Shown piece after piece: positions 17,652 through 25,517 of a stretch of DNA of 64,000 nt. Source of the DNA: Parasporobacterium sp. Its GTDB lineage: Bacteria > Bacillota > Clostridia > Lachnospirales > Lachnospiraceae. Every line of letters begins with the position of its first letter. Within the stretch, counting starts at the first letter, position 1. The notes under the pieces are model-generated. The model was not told where the DNA came from and made no database searches. It saw nothing but the letters and a program-made list of their open reading frames with translations. A program made the translations under genes and the position numbers. The stretch is from contig JAFUBX010000031.1 of NCBI GenBank assembly GCA_017459985.1, positions 1 to 64,000 on the forward strand, read 5' to 3'.

Positions 17652-18710
17652 TTACCCGATCCACCGGATCAGATCCTTCCGGGGGATCGTCCGGATCACA
17701 CAACGTCCCACTTCCTCCGGCAGGATGATCCGGATCTGTTGTCCGGAGGATTTTTTATCCGCTCCTGCCGCCTGAACCAGGGCTTCCTTTTCAAAGGGCA
17801 GTTCCGTGGGCAGGTTATACATCTGAAGCAGCCGGAGCAGTTCTTCCTCCGTCTCCTTTGGACAGATCCCGTTCTTCACCGCTGCTCTGGTGATGGAAGC
17901 CATTCCCATGGCAACCGCCATGCCATGGGGGATCTGATACCCGCTCAGCTTCTCCGCGCCATGTCCCAGGGTATGTCCGAAATTCAGCAGCATCCGCTCC
18001 CCGGTATCGAATTCATCCGCCCTGACCACGTCCCGTTTCATGGCAACACACCGGAAGATCACTTCCCCGATCCACTCCCGGGCCGGTTGTTCTTTCAGCT
18101 TTCTCAGGAATCCGGTATCTTTGATCATACCATATTTGATCACTTCCGCACACCCGTTCCGGTATTCCTCCTCCGGGAGGGTTCTGAGGGTTTCCGGATC
18201 ACAGATCACCAGGGACGGCTGATAAAAGCACCCCGCCTGGTTCTTCCCGCTTCTCAGATTGATCGCGGTCTTTCCTCCCACAGAAGAGTCCACGGCTGCC
18301 AGAAGGCTGGTGGGAATCTGTACAAACCGGATGCCCCTTTGATAGGTTGCAGCTGCAAACCCGCACAAATCTCCGGTCACTCCTCCGCCCAGGGCAACCA
18401 GCAGATCGGACCTGGTGAGCCCGCTTTCACTCAGAGACTCCAGGAGCGATTCATACACAGCCATGCATTTGGACTGCTCCCCATGGGAGAACACAAACTC
18501 TCCGGTCCGGATCCCCGCCTCCTGCAGGGAGTTTTTCAGGGCTTCTCCATACAGGGCAAAGACCCGGTCATCGGAAACGATCACCGTCCGCTCCGCGGAC
18601 CCTAGCTTTCGGATCCGTTCTCCGGCATCTTTCAGAAGCCCTTCGCCGATCAGCACATCATAGCTGACGGAGGCTTCCACATGGATTACCTGCCTGTCTT
18701 TACCATTCAT
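17652..18710 (-). CDS. aroB: 3-dehydroquinate synthase
   Basis: 352 residues. NAD-binding and active-site motifs are present: GEQSK, ALGGGVTGDLCGFAAATYQRG, SSVGGKTAINLRSGKN, KYGMIKD and NFGHTLGHGAE with the metal-binding His residues. It cyclises DAHP to 3-dehydroquinate. Its ATG overlaps the aroF stop (ATGA), pointing to translational coupling. Confidence 0.95.
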   Translation of the reverse strand: MNGKDRQVIHVEASVSYDVLIGEGLLKDAGERIRKLGSAERTVIVSDDRVFALYGEALKNSLQEAGIRTGEFVFSHGEQSKCMAVYESLLESLSESGLTRSDLLVALGGGVTGDLCGFAAATYQRGIRFVQIPTSLLAAVDSSVGGKTAINLRSGKNQAGCFYQPSLVICDPETLRTLPEEEYRNGCAEVIKYGMIKDTGFLRKLKEQPAREWIGEVIFRCVAMKRDVVRADEFDTGERMLLNFGHTLGHGAEKLSGYQIPHGMAVAMGMASITRAAVKNGICPKETEEELLRLLQMYNLPTELPFEKEALVQAAGADKKSSGQQIRIILPEEVGRCVIRTIPRKDLIRWIG

Positions 18711-19708
18711 GCCAGAACCTCTCTGATCGCCCGGACTTTGGAAGCGACCTGGTCAAATTCTTCCGGCTTCAGGGACTGGGCTCCGTCGCAGAGCGCATGC
18801 ATCGGATCATTATGAACCTCGATGATCAGACCGTCCGCGCCGCAGGCGGTGGCTGCAAGGGCCATGGGCGGTACGAGTCTGGCGATTCCGGTGGCATGGC
18901 TGGGATCCACAATGATCGGAAGATGTGTCAGCTCCCGCAGCATGGGAACCGCCGCCAGATCCAGCGTATTCCGGGTGTAGTCACTGTAGGTCCGGATACC
19001 CCTCTCGCACAGGATCACCTGTTCATTTCCATTGGCCATGATATATTCCGCACTCATCAACAGCTCTTTCAGGGTGTTGGCAAGTCCTCTTTTTAACAGG
19101 ATGGGCTTATTCAGTTTGCCCAGCTCCTTCAGAAGGTCGAAATTCTGCATATTTCTGGCGCCGACCTGCAGGACATCCACATCCTCGAAGAGGGGCAGAT
19201 CTGTTACGCTCATGATCTCTGTTACGATGGGAAGACCGGTTTCTTCCCTGGCAATCTTCAGCAGATCCAGCCCTTTCGCCTTTAATCCCTGGAAATCATA
19301 GGGAGAGGTCCTTGGTTTGAACGCACCGCCCCGCAGCAGATTGGCTCCGGAAGCCTTCACCGCCTTCGCGATCCCGACGATCTGGTCCTCGGTCTCTACG
19401 GAACAGGGGCCTGCAATCAGGACGAAATTCCCGGATCCGATTTTCACATCGCCGACGGTTACCACCGTATCCTCCGGATGAAATTTCCGGTTGCAGGTCT
19501 TGAAGCTTTCCGATACTCTTTTCACGGAATCCACGATATCCAGACTCTCGATCAGTTCCGCATCGATCTTTTCCGTATTACCGATCAGTCCCAGCACGAT
19601 CTGATAATCTCCGACTGCCACATGGACACGGACTCCCATATCCTCCAGCCAACTCGTCAGCTGTTCCTGTTTTTTCGGGTCTGCATTAGGTTTCAGTACA
19701 ACAATCAT
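18707..19708 (-). CDS. aroF: DAHP synthase, type I-beta with N-terminal ferredoxin-like regulatory domain
   Basis: 333 residues. Residues 1-70 form the ferredoxin-like regulatory domain ([17 protein letters not shown]) seen in Thermotoga-type enzymes; the rest is the TIM-barrel catalytic domain with [35 protein letters not shown] and the metal-binding DPSHATG. It condenses PEP and erythrose-4-phosphate, the first step of the pathway. The ATG is preceded by AAGGAG at seven bases. The gene is first in the operon and lies behind a 210-base leader that looks like a Phe attenuator. Confidence 0.95.
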   Translation of the reverse strand: MIVVLKPNADPKKQEQLTSWLEDMGVRVHVAVGDYQIVLGLIGNTEKIDAELIESLDIVDSVKRVSESFKTCNRKFHPEDTVVTVGDVKIGSGNFVLIAGPCSVETEDQIVGIAKAVKASGANLLRGGAFKPRTSPYDFQGLKAKGLDLLKIAREETGLPIVTEIMSVTDLPLFEDVDVLQVGARNMQNFDLLKELGKLNKPILLKRGLANTLKELLMSAEYIMANGNEQVILCERGIRTYSDYTRNTLDLAAVPMLRELTHLPIIVDPSHATGIARLVPPMALAATACGADGLIIEVHNDPMHALCDGAQSLKPEEFDQVASKVRAIREVLA

Positions 19709-19709
19709 C

Positions 19710-19781
19710 TCAAGTCTCCTTACAATTTGTGTCTTTGCAAATAAGAAAGCGGCACATGCAATTTGTGCCGCCTTTGATCAT
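19710..19781 (-). CDS. Possible second short leader ORF with four cysteines
   Basis: A 23-codon frame begins with ATG inside the leader of the aro operon, spans the terminator hairpin and the aroF ribosome binding site, and stops one base before the aroF ATG. It would encode MIKGGTNCMCRF and then LICKDTNCKET, with four Cys codons. A weak GGAAT lies upstream. It may be chance, or it may couple translation across the terminator to aroF. Confidence is low. Confidence 0.25.
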   Translation of the reverse strand: MIKGGTNCMCRFLICKDTNCKET

Positions 19782-19815
19782 CCTTATTCCGAATCTTTCA
19801 AGCATTACAAATTGC
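19741..19815 (-). promoter_or_regulatory. Transcription attenuator of the aro operon: terminator and competing antiterminator
   Basis: Terminator: GCGGCACA and TGTGCCGC (plus-strand 19764-19771 and 19749-19756) form a perfect eight-base-pair stem followed by TTTCTTATTT. Antiterminator: GCAATTTGT at 19807-19815, which overlaps the stop codon of the Phe-rich leader peptide, is exactly complementary to ACAAATTGC at 19758-19766 and so takes bases from the terminator's first arm and loop. A ribosome stalled on the Phe codons would leave GCAATTTGT free and allow read-through; one reaching the stop would cover it and let the terminator form. The pairing is seen in the sequence; the mechanism is inferred by analogy with E. 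coli pheL. Confidence 0.75.
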
Positions 19816-19882
19816 CTTTATCCATATCCCTGGTAAAGTAAAAGAAAAATGTAAAGCTGAAAAAGTTTCTGTTCTGATTCAT
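19805..19882 (-). CDS. Phe-rich leader peptide of the aro operon
   Basis: A 25-residue peptide beginning MNQNRNFF and containing NFFSFTFFFYF, that is seven Phe and one Tyr in ten residues, and ending GNL before a TAA stop. Phe codons are a mix of TTT and TTC. It starts about 37 bases after the predicted transcription start. The ribosome binding site is weak. Its stop codon overlaps the antiterminator segment, the geometry expected of an attenuation leader. The operon downstream includes pheA and the first pathway enzyme, so sensing of charged tRNA-Phe makes sense. Confidence 0.8.
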   Translation of the reverse strand: MNQNRNFFSFTFFFYFTRDMDKGNL

Positions 19883-19924
19883 AAATCCGTCACTTTAGTA
19901 CATTACTCCGGTACAATATCCGAC

Positions 19925-19953
19925 ATTCTAGCACAGTTTTTCCCGGGAAGCAA
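19925..19953 (-). promoter_or_regulatory. Sigma-A promoter of the aro operon
   Basis: Minus-strand TTGCTT (19948-19953), a 17-base spacer, then TAGAAT (19925-19930). Transcription would begin near 19918, giving a leader of about 210 bases in front of aroF that holds the leader peptide and attenuator. Confidence 0.7.
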
Positions 19954-20025
19954 CTGCTATTTTTCTCTTTGTTCTTACAGGAAAAACATAAGCCCCGTTT
20001 TCCCGGCCGCAATCATCATTCACGC

Positions 20026-21225
20026 TCAGCCCGAAACGATGTGAAATCCTTCGGCGGTCAGCGTTTCCCGAATCCTGCGGATCTGTTCAAAGCTGGCGGT
20101 CTCCATGCCCACCCGCAGAATGCAACTGGAGATGGGCATATTCGGATCGGAACGTTCATGATGTACGGATATGACATTTCCACCGCATTCCGAAATAATA
20201 TGGCTGACCCCTTCCAGCTGTCCCGGCTTATCCTCCAGGGCGATCTGCAGCATGGTGTTTCTTCCGCTGGTGATCAGGCCGCGGGTAATAACCCGGGAAA
20301 GGATATTCACATCGATATTTCCGCCGGAAAGAATGCAGACCGTTTTCTTTCCTTCCAGCGGCAAATCGCTGAACATGGCAGCCGCAACACTTACGGCGCC
20401 TGCGCCTTCGGTGATCAGCTTCTGCCGTTCCAGCAGCCTTAAAATAGCGGCCGCGATCTGATCCTCCGTTACGGTCACGATCTCGTCCACATACTTTCGG
20501 ATGATCTCATAGGTGGTTTCCCCCGGAGTTTTCACAGCGATTCCGTCTGCAAAAGTGTCCACGGTTTTGATCGTGACCGGCTGCTGTCTGCGGATGCTCT
20601 CATACATGCTGGGAGCATTGGCTGCCTGTACGCCATAGATCCGGATCCGGGGATTCAGGCTCTTGATGGCATAGGCGACCCCGCTGATCAGACCGCCCCC
20701 TCCGATCGGGCAAAGCACCGCATCCGTATCCTTCAGCTGGTCCAGGATCTCCAGTCCAATGGTTCCCTGGCCGGCGATTACATGATCATCATCGAAGGGA
20801 TGGATAAACGTGGCGCCTGTCTCCTTCTGCAATTCCACTGCCCGGTCGTGGGCATCATCATAGGCGCCTTTTACCAGCACCACCTCTGCCCCGAGATGAC
20901 GGGTTGCCTCCACCTTACTGATCGGAGCTCCATCCGGCATGCAGATCGTACTCCGAATTCCCATCCGTGTGGCGGCAAGCGCCACACCCTGGGCGTGATT
21001 TCCGGCGCTGCAGGCAATGATTCCCGCGTCCTTCTGTTCCTTTGTCAGCTGACTGATCTTATAATAAGCCCCCCGGAGTTTAAAGCTTCCGGTCAGCTGC
21101 AGATTTTCCGTTTTCAGATAGATATCCCGGTTCTCGGCAAATTCCGGGGCATAGATCATATCTGTTTTCCTGGCTACATCCTTTAATACATAGGCAGCCT
21201 GATAAATCTGATCAAGTGTTAACAT
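20026..21225 (-). CDS. ilvA: Threonine ammonia-lyase with C-terminal ACT domain
   Basis: 399 residues. The PLP-dependent fold II enzyme shows the Schiff-base Lys in TGSFKLRGAYYKI, SAGNHAQGVALAA, the PLP phosphate-binding GGGGLISG, and a C-terminal ACT domain (about residues 325-395). It deaminates threonine to 2-oxobutyrate, either for isoleucine synthesis or catabolically; the single short ACT domain is like TdcB-type enzymes from Clostridia, so which role applies is open. The ATG at 21225 has GGAGC five bases before it; an ATG seven codons earlier has no ribosome binding site. No clear strong terminator follows. Confidence 0.9.
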   Translation of the reverse strand: MLTLDQIYQAAYVLKDVARKTDMIYAPEFAENRDIYLKTENLQLTGSFKLRGAYYKISQLTKEQKDAGIIACSAGNHAQGVALAATRMGIRSTICMPDGAPISKVEATRHLGAEVVLVKGAYDDAHDRAVELQKETGATFIHPFDDDHVIAGQGTIGLEILDQLKDTDAVLCPIGGGGLISGVAYAIKSLNPRIRIYGVQAANAPSMYESIRRQQPVTIKTVDTFADGIAVKTPGETTYEIIRKYVDEIVTVTEDQIAAAILRLLERQKLITEGAGAVSVAAAMFSDLPLEGKKTVCILSGGNIDVNILSRVITRGLITSGRNTMLQIALEDKPGQLEGVSHIISECGGNVISVHHERSDPNMPISSCILRVGMETASFEQIRRIRETLTAEGFHIVSG

Positions 21226-21282
21226 ATTGCTCCATTCTCTGCGCATCCTGCGCTGTGACTCTTTTTTCGTTTTTCTGAAATG

Positions 21283-21319
21283 TGATCCTCTCCGGGACTG
21301 TATGATCCTCTCCGGGACT
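21283..21319. repeat. Two-copy tandem repeat between rsmJ and ilvA
   Basis: TGATCCTCTCCGGGACT occurs twice, at 21283-21299 and 21303-21319, with a 20-base period. The second copy touches the rsmJ stop codon. A slippage duplication of the rsmJ 3' end is the simplest reading. Confidence 0.8.
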
Positions 21320-22074
21320 TACGGCCGCAGAAGACAATCATACCGGACCGCCTTTCCTTCCATGGAGAAAGAGGGCCGGATCCCTCCGAGGAACGGCCCC
21401 TTTAAAGGGCGTTTGATCACGATCCTGCCCGGCTGCGCGTTCCTTGCTGCTTTCAGCAGACACTCTTCGTCCTCGCAGGGATGTTCCAGCAAATGCAGCA
21501 GCTGAAACTTTTTCTTCACGCTGGCGCTCTTTGTCCTCTCCGGAAACATAGGATCCAGAAAGATCAGATCCGGCGGACTCTGGAACGTTTCCATCGCGGT
21601 AATGCTGTCTCCCACTGTAAGTTCCATCCGGCTGACAATCTCCGACAGTTCCTCTGACTTTCGGGCCCTCAGAAGGGAGTCCTGCAGTAATGCTGCAATC
21701 ACGGGATCCTTCTCATACAGGTTCACACGAAATCCCGCAGCTGCAAGCAGCAAGGCGTCTTCTCCCATTCCGGCAGTCGCGTCCACAGCGATCAATTCTT
21801 TTGTCCCCGGCCCGGCACCAGATCGGTTGATTCCGGAGGCTTTAATCAGAAGTTCCCTCTCCAGGTTGGATTTCCGGATCCTAGGGATCAGATTCCGGAG
21901 ATCCGGATACATCTGTAAGGTTCCTTTCACGAGACTTAGTCCCTCCGAGTCCAGCAGCAGATACAGCTCATCGGAATCGATTTCAGAAACAAATCTCCAT
22001 TCAGACTGCAGCTGTTCTGCCAGTTTTCCGGCCTTTTCCTTCAATTCAGAATCCCTGATACAAACGGTGATCAT
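21319..22074 (-). CDS. rsmJ: RsmJ-like 16S rRNA (guanine-N2) methyltransferase
   Basis: 251 residues. The class I SAM-binding motif reads VDATAGMGEDALLLAAAG, and the catalytic motif FLDPMFPERTKSASVKKK is typical of RsmJ (YhiQ). An N-terminal 80-residue region precedes the Rossmann fold, as in the family. It is expected to methylate a guanine near the 3' end of 16S rRNA. The ATG at 22074 has no obvious Shine-Dalgarno sequence. Confidence 0.85.
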   Translation of the reverse strand: MITVCIRDSELKEKAGKLAEQLQSEWRFVSEIDSDELYLLLDSEGLSLVKGTLQMYPDLRNLIPRIRKSNLERELLIKASGINRSGAGPGTKELIAVDATAGMGEDALLLAAAGFRVNLYEKDPVIAALLQDSLLRARKSEELSEIVSRMELTVGDSITAMETFQSPPDLIFLDPMFPERTKSASVKKKFQLLHLLEHPCEDEECLLKAARNAQPGRIVIKRPLKGPFLGGIRPSFSMEGKAVRYDCLLRP

Positions 22075-22146
22075 AACGCGTTAAATATACGTGATTTGTG
22101 ATTGATATGCAAGAATATTCCGTTTCGCAATATTTATAAATCCTAT

Positions 22147-22179
22147 AAAAAGAACCGGAAAAGTTATTCACTTTTCCGG
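22147..22179 (-). terminator. Terminator behind the tRNA-Leu gene
   Basis: CCGGAAAAG and CTTTTCCGG form a nine-base-pair stem with a seven-base loop; on the minus strand it is followed by TTCTTTTTAT. It lies twelve bases after the tRNA-Leu 3' end and before rsmJ. Confidence 0.85.
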
Positions 22180-22190
22180 CTGATTTAAAA

Positions 22191-22239
22191 TGCCGCAGGC
22201 GGGAATCGAACCCGCACTGTATTGCTACAACGGGATTTT
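22191..22239 (-). tRNA. 3' fragment of tRNA-Leu(UAA), left attachment site of the ICE
   Basis: On the minus strand the sequence runs from the anticodon loop CTTAAAATCCCG through a long variable arm, a perfect T arm (GCGGG-TTCGATT-CCCGC) and the acceptor strand CTGCGGC plus discriminator A. CCA is not encoded. The 5' half is missing: bases upstream of the anticodon loop do not pair as a tRNA. This is the typical scar of an element that inserted into the 3' part of a tRNA gene; the intact gene should lie at the other end of the element, past the window. The integrase gene starts 260 bases away. Confidence 0.85.
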
Positions 22240-22501
22240 AAGTTCATTAATTCATGCTGTTCCACAAAAAAGGGTTTTGCTTTTTTTCATTGCAAAACTC
22301 GGTTGTCATTCTCTCTAAAGTGTTTTCTGTAGTTACTTTCTTTTTCATTTTGGATATCGAATATAACACTGCTCCTCCAAAAAGTAAATATTATATCTAT
22401 TTTTATAAAATAAATGTGATTTTATATCTATTATTCTGTCTGATTTTCGTCTATACTATGGATTACCACTTTATTATACCAGGGAAGGAGGAAGTTAATC
22501 T

Positions 22502-23491
22502 ATGAACAGCTATTCATATGCTAACAATCATGTAAGGAACCCGATAGAAATAACCTGGGGCATCTATTCGCAGCGATGGTTTACAGTTTTTAAGGGAAGG
22601 CGCGATCCTGAAACCAGAGACATGTACCAGCGTGCACTGAAGAAGTTATCAGCCTTAAACGATATCCCCATAAACGAAGTGACTGTTTATGACATCCAGA
22701 GTATCGTAAACAGCCACTGGGAGTATCCGGTCGCCTGCAGCCGGATAAAACTGACAGTGAACCAGGTCTTCAAACGCGCAGTCAAGGAAGGCCTGGTGGC
22801 AATCAGCCAATGCCCTGCCGATGACATCGAATACCCAAAGAAGAAAAAGACAACCGGCGAAGGGAGTGATCCGAAAAGGGTCCTGACGGAAGAAGAACTG
22901 GCTGTCCTTCCTGACATACGCAGGACGCAGCTTCCGCCGGTAAGGATCATGCTCCTGCTCCTGCAGGCATTCGGTTTGCGGCCGCAGGAAGTCGTACCCC
23001 TAAAGAAAAAAGACTTCGATTTTGATAAAATGCGGCTATGCATCCACTGCGCTGTCCGTTTTCAGAAAGGATGCGCGGAGACCAAAAGCACGAAAAACGG
23101 GAACATCCGGTATATCCCGATCCCGGAAAGCATCAAGGATGAGCTGAAAGACCATCTGATCACTCTGACGGACAAAGATTACGTCGTACAGCTGTACCGG
23201 GGAGAAATGATGCGGAGATCCTGGATCTCCCAGAATGTCAAGCGGATCAAGGGCCTTATGGAAAAACAGCTGAAACATAAGCTGCCTCCTGGCTTCTGTC
23301 CCTATACATTTCGTCATAATTACGCTACAAGGACGCTTTACTATGGAGGAATCCAAAAAGGACTCCTGTCAGTGAAAGGCGCCGCCTACCTTATGGGGCA
23401 TTCCGAACAGGTATTTATCTCAACCTATTCCCATCTTCTGAAGGATCTTGAAAAAGAAGATGAAGTCGCAAACTCCATATCCGGCATATAA
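22502..23491 (+). CDS. int: Tyrosine-type integrase of the ICE
   Basis: 329 residues. The core-binding domain is residues 15-110, the catalytic domain 130-320. Catalytic residues are visible: Arg in FGLRPQEV (about 161), His-x-x-Arg in FRHNYATR (about 269), His in LMGHSEQ (about 299) and the Tyr nucleophile in STYSHL (about 308). AGGAGG lies ten bases before the ATG. It is the only large plus-strand gene near the attachment site and reads into the element. It should catalyse integration into, and excision from, tRNA-Leu. No excisionase gene is visible next to it. Confidence 0.93.
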   Translation: MNSYSYANNHVRNPIEITWGIYSQRWFTVFKGRRDPETRDMYQRALKKLSALNDIPINEVTVYDIQSIVNSHWEYPVACSRIKLTVNQVFKRAVKEGLVAISQCPADDIEYPKKKKTTGEGSDPKRVLTEEELAVLPDIRRTQLPPVRIMLLLLQAFGLRPQEVVPLKKKDFDFDKMRLCIHCAVRFQKGCAETKSTKNGNIRYIPIPESIKDELKDHLITLTDKDYVVQLYRGEMMRRSWISQNVKRIKGLMEKQLKHKLPPGFCPYTFRHNYATRTLYYGGIQKGLLSVKGAAYLMGHSEQVFISTYSHLLKDLEKEDEVANSISGI

Positions 23492-23493
23492 AC

Positions 23494-23531
23494 ATGAAAA
23501 GCACATATCTTCTCCGGTATGTGCTTTTCAT
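23494..23531. terminator. Bidirectional terminator behind the integrase
   Basis: ATGAAAAGCACATA and TATGTGCTTTTCAT form a perfect 14-base-pair stem with a ten-base loop, three bases after the integrase stop. T-rich flanks suit termination from both sides, separating int from the convergent lipoprotein gene. Confidence 0.75.
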
Positions 23532-23635
23532 AGTATATATGTTTGTCATAATATTCATTTTAACGCTTCAAATTCGTTCTGAAACTCATTTTAATATCGC
23601 AGGCAGGAATTTCTTCATATAAATAATAAAACGCC

Positions 23636-24655
23636 TTATTTTTGATCCTGGTGCGTCTGAAGGCCATCTTCATTTTCCAGGGCAGAAGGATCCTTCCCGG
23701 TCGCTTCAAAATAAGAATCCAGATAATCATACCAGACTTCCCCGCCTTCCGCAGTATACAGAGATGCACCTGCACTGTCCATCAGTGATACCTGCACCCT
23801 GGTAGCGCGGAACCCGGCATCATTCATAATCGTCTGTATATGTTCTGACAAGCCGCAGACCTGCCCAGTCAGCTCTGCCCACACAGAAAGAGCTTCTCTT
23901 TTACCCTCTTTGACACCCTGCAGAATCACATCGATCCCGTCAACGGTCACGCCGACCCGGACCATGGCAGTGTCTGCATCGAAATACCAGCTGTAATGGT
24001 TCTCTCCCCATTCCTGATACAGGAGCGGTACGATCGCCATCGAAAAATACGCTTCCCCATCATACTTGCGGCTTTCGTTTCCCAAAGGTGAATCCATCTC
24101 CACCTCAGCAGAAAGCTGCTCCGGATTCTCCGCGTTCTGTTCGTTCCAGGGCATCGGCTCTTCATACCAGTCTCCGCAGCCTTCACAGGTGAAACGGATG
24201 ATCCGTTTTTCACGGTCCAGGATCCCGACATACTGATGGGTATGAGGTCCGTCATCAGGTACTTCCCCGTTCCCCGCACTGTCCATTCCTTCCTGTCCTG
24301 CTTCCCGGAGAGCCTGCAGAAGATACCGAGCATCCACATCATAGCCGGCATCATGCAGGATCTCCCCCAGTCCCCGCACATCGGACAGGGTGCTGATGTC
24401 GATCCCTTTTTTCTCCTCCAGATCCCGGACGATGGAAAGGATATCATCGGATTCTCCTGTTCCGGCAGTCTCCTCTTCCGGAAGCTTTTTTCTGTCCTCT
24501 GTCCCCTTGTTTTGTGCCAGTGTTTCCTCCGCAGCTGCAGTCTGTTCCGCTTCTTGTGATACGGGTGTTATCTGATCCCCTGTGCATCCGCATCCTGACA
24601 GCAAACATGCCAACAGGAATAAAACGGCTACCAGCTTTATGGTCATGCTTCCCAT
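23636..24655 (-). CDS. Predicted lipoprotein with a CxxC motif, function unknown
   Basis: 339 residues. The signal sequence ends in the lipobox LLSGC, so the Cys near residue 22 should be lipidated. A polar Glu/Ala/Thr-rich linker follows (residues 28-75). Further on HTHQYVGILD and TCEGCGDWYEEP resemble the His/Cys-pair knuckles of two other exported proteins of this element. The C-terminal half contains a YSWYFDADTAMVRVG stretch that may form a beta-rich domain. Two bases separate it from the upstream 131-residue gene, so the two are probably cotranscribed. No enzyme motif was recognised. Confidence 0.65.
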   Translation of the reverse strand: MGSMTIKLVAVLFLLACLLSGCGCTGDQITPVSQEAEQTAAAEETLAQNKGTEDRKKLPEEETAGTGESDDILSIVRDLEEKKGIDISTLSDVRGLGEILHDAGYDVDARYLLQALREAGQEGMDSAGNGEVPDDGPHTHQYVGILDREKRIIRFTCEGCGDWYEEPMPWNEQNAENPEQLSAEVEMDSPLGNESRKYDGEAYFSMAIVPLLYQEWGENHYSWYFDADTAMVRVGVTVDGIDVILQGVKEGKREALSVWAELTGQVCGLSEHIQTIMNDAGFRATRVQVSLMDSAGASLYTAEGGEVWYDYLDSYFEATGKDPSALENEDGLQTHQDQK

Positions 24656-24657
24656 AG

Positions 24658-25053
24658 TCAGAACGGAAGCCCTTCCGGATCACCCAAAAGGCCTTCTTCC
24701 CTGTCCGCGGGAAAGCCGGCAGGAGCAGAAAAAAGAGTTTCATGATGAGCCGGCATCTGATCCAGCATCTTCACTGTCACATCCACAGCGGCTTTCACCG
24801 CATCCCTTTCCGTTTTCTCTTCTGCTTCCAAGGGCATGGTGATCCCTTTCGTTTCGGCATATTCAAGGACCATAGATGCATAGATGGTCTTGAAAAGCGT
24901 GAAGGCTTCGGGATCAGTCAGGGAGGAGCACTTTGCCATCCTGTGCCCGTAAGTCTTTGCCAGGGCTGCCGCTTCCCCAAGAGAAGGACGATAGGAAGCT
25001 TCATCCAGTTTTACCATCGCAAGGCCGTTCCTGATCTCAAAAACTGCTCTCAT
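24658..25053 (-). CDS. Conserved-looking hypothetical protein, 131 residues
   Basis: Not recognised. The protein is mixed alpha/beta in appearance, has no signal peptide or membrane helix, and ends in a Gly/Pro-rich tail (GLLGDPEGLPF). GGGGG lies six bases before the ATG. Its close spacing to the lipoprotein gene suggests one transcription unit. Confidence 0.55.
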   Translation of the reverse strand: MRAVFEIRNGLAMVKLDEASYRPSLGEAAALAKTYGHRMAKCSSLTDPEAFTLFKTIYASMVLEYAETKGITMPLEAEEKTERDAVKAAVDVTVKMLDQMPAHHETLFSAPAGFPADREEGLLGDPEGLPF

Positions 25054-25200
25054 AAATTACCCCCTTGTTTCCAGTACCGTTTCCTCTTTTGGTTGCGGAC
25101 TATACTATACCACTTCCACGCTGTCTATCACTTTTCTTTTTCTGCTTCTTATTCGTGACATCTGGTGTCAATCATCTCTATAAACAAAAACCCATTTCAA

Positions 25201-25230
25201 GAAAACAGCACTTCCGAAGGTGCTGTTTTC
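25201..25230. terminator. Terminator hairpin
   Basis: GAAAACAGCAC and GTGCTGTTTTC form an eleven-base-pair stem with an eight-base loop. It lies downstream of the small gene at 25366-25491 on the minus strand. The rest of 25054-25365 holds no gene that I can support. Confidence 0.7.
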
Positions 25231-25365
25231 ATCTGTGTATTTCCATAACCGCTTCCGGTATCTGCATATTAGACAAAAAAGAATGTGCAGACAGTCCATG
25301 CCATCTGCACAACATATGTATAGATATCGAAATAAATCCCGGTGTCTTGTCAAGGCGTTGCATTT

Positions 25366-25491
25366 CTATCCGACCCGGATCTCATCCAGGCTGTACCGGA
25401 CCGCTTCGTCCAGAGAATCATCTTCCGGCATCTCGATCCAGGGATGATCTGTCCGGATATATTCTGCCTGTGTTTCCTCTGTTTCTAACAT
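25366..25491 (-). CDS. 41-residue acidic protein, HPW family, copy 1
   Basis: The frame begins MLETEETQAEY and contains TDHPWIEMP, then LDEAVRYSLDEIRVG before the stop. AGGAGGGG stands just upstream of the ATG. A second gene at 27455-27580 encodes a protein of the same length with the matching pattern HPW-hydrophobic-E-hydrophobic-P and L(D/E)E-x-VR-aromatic-x-LDE-hydrophobic-R. Shared length and motif in two independent loci argue that both are real. It lies 26 bases downstream of the AlkZ/sigma4/alpha-CTD fusion gene. Function is unknown; a small partner or inhibitor protein is possible. Confidence 0.7.
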   Translation of the reverse strand: MLETEETQAEYIRTDHPWIEMPEDDSLDEAVRYSLDEIRVG

Positions 25492-25517
25492 AACCCCTCC
25501 TCTCTGCCAATAAGAAA

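Noticed and set aside
19709..19918. T-box riboswitch in the aroF leader
   Set aside because: The conserved T-box antiterminator core is not present; the leader peptide and short antiterminator explain the structure better.
25168..25353. 61-codon minus-strand frame
   Set aside because: No ribosome binding site, crosses the terminator at 25201-25230, no protein-like character.
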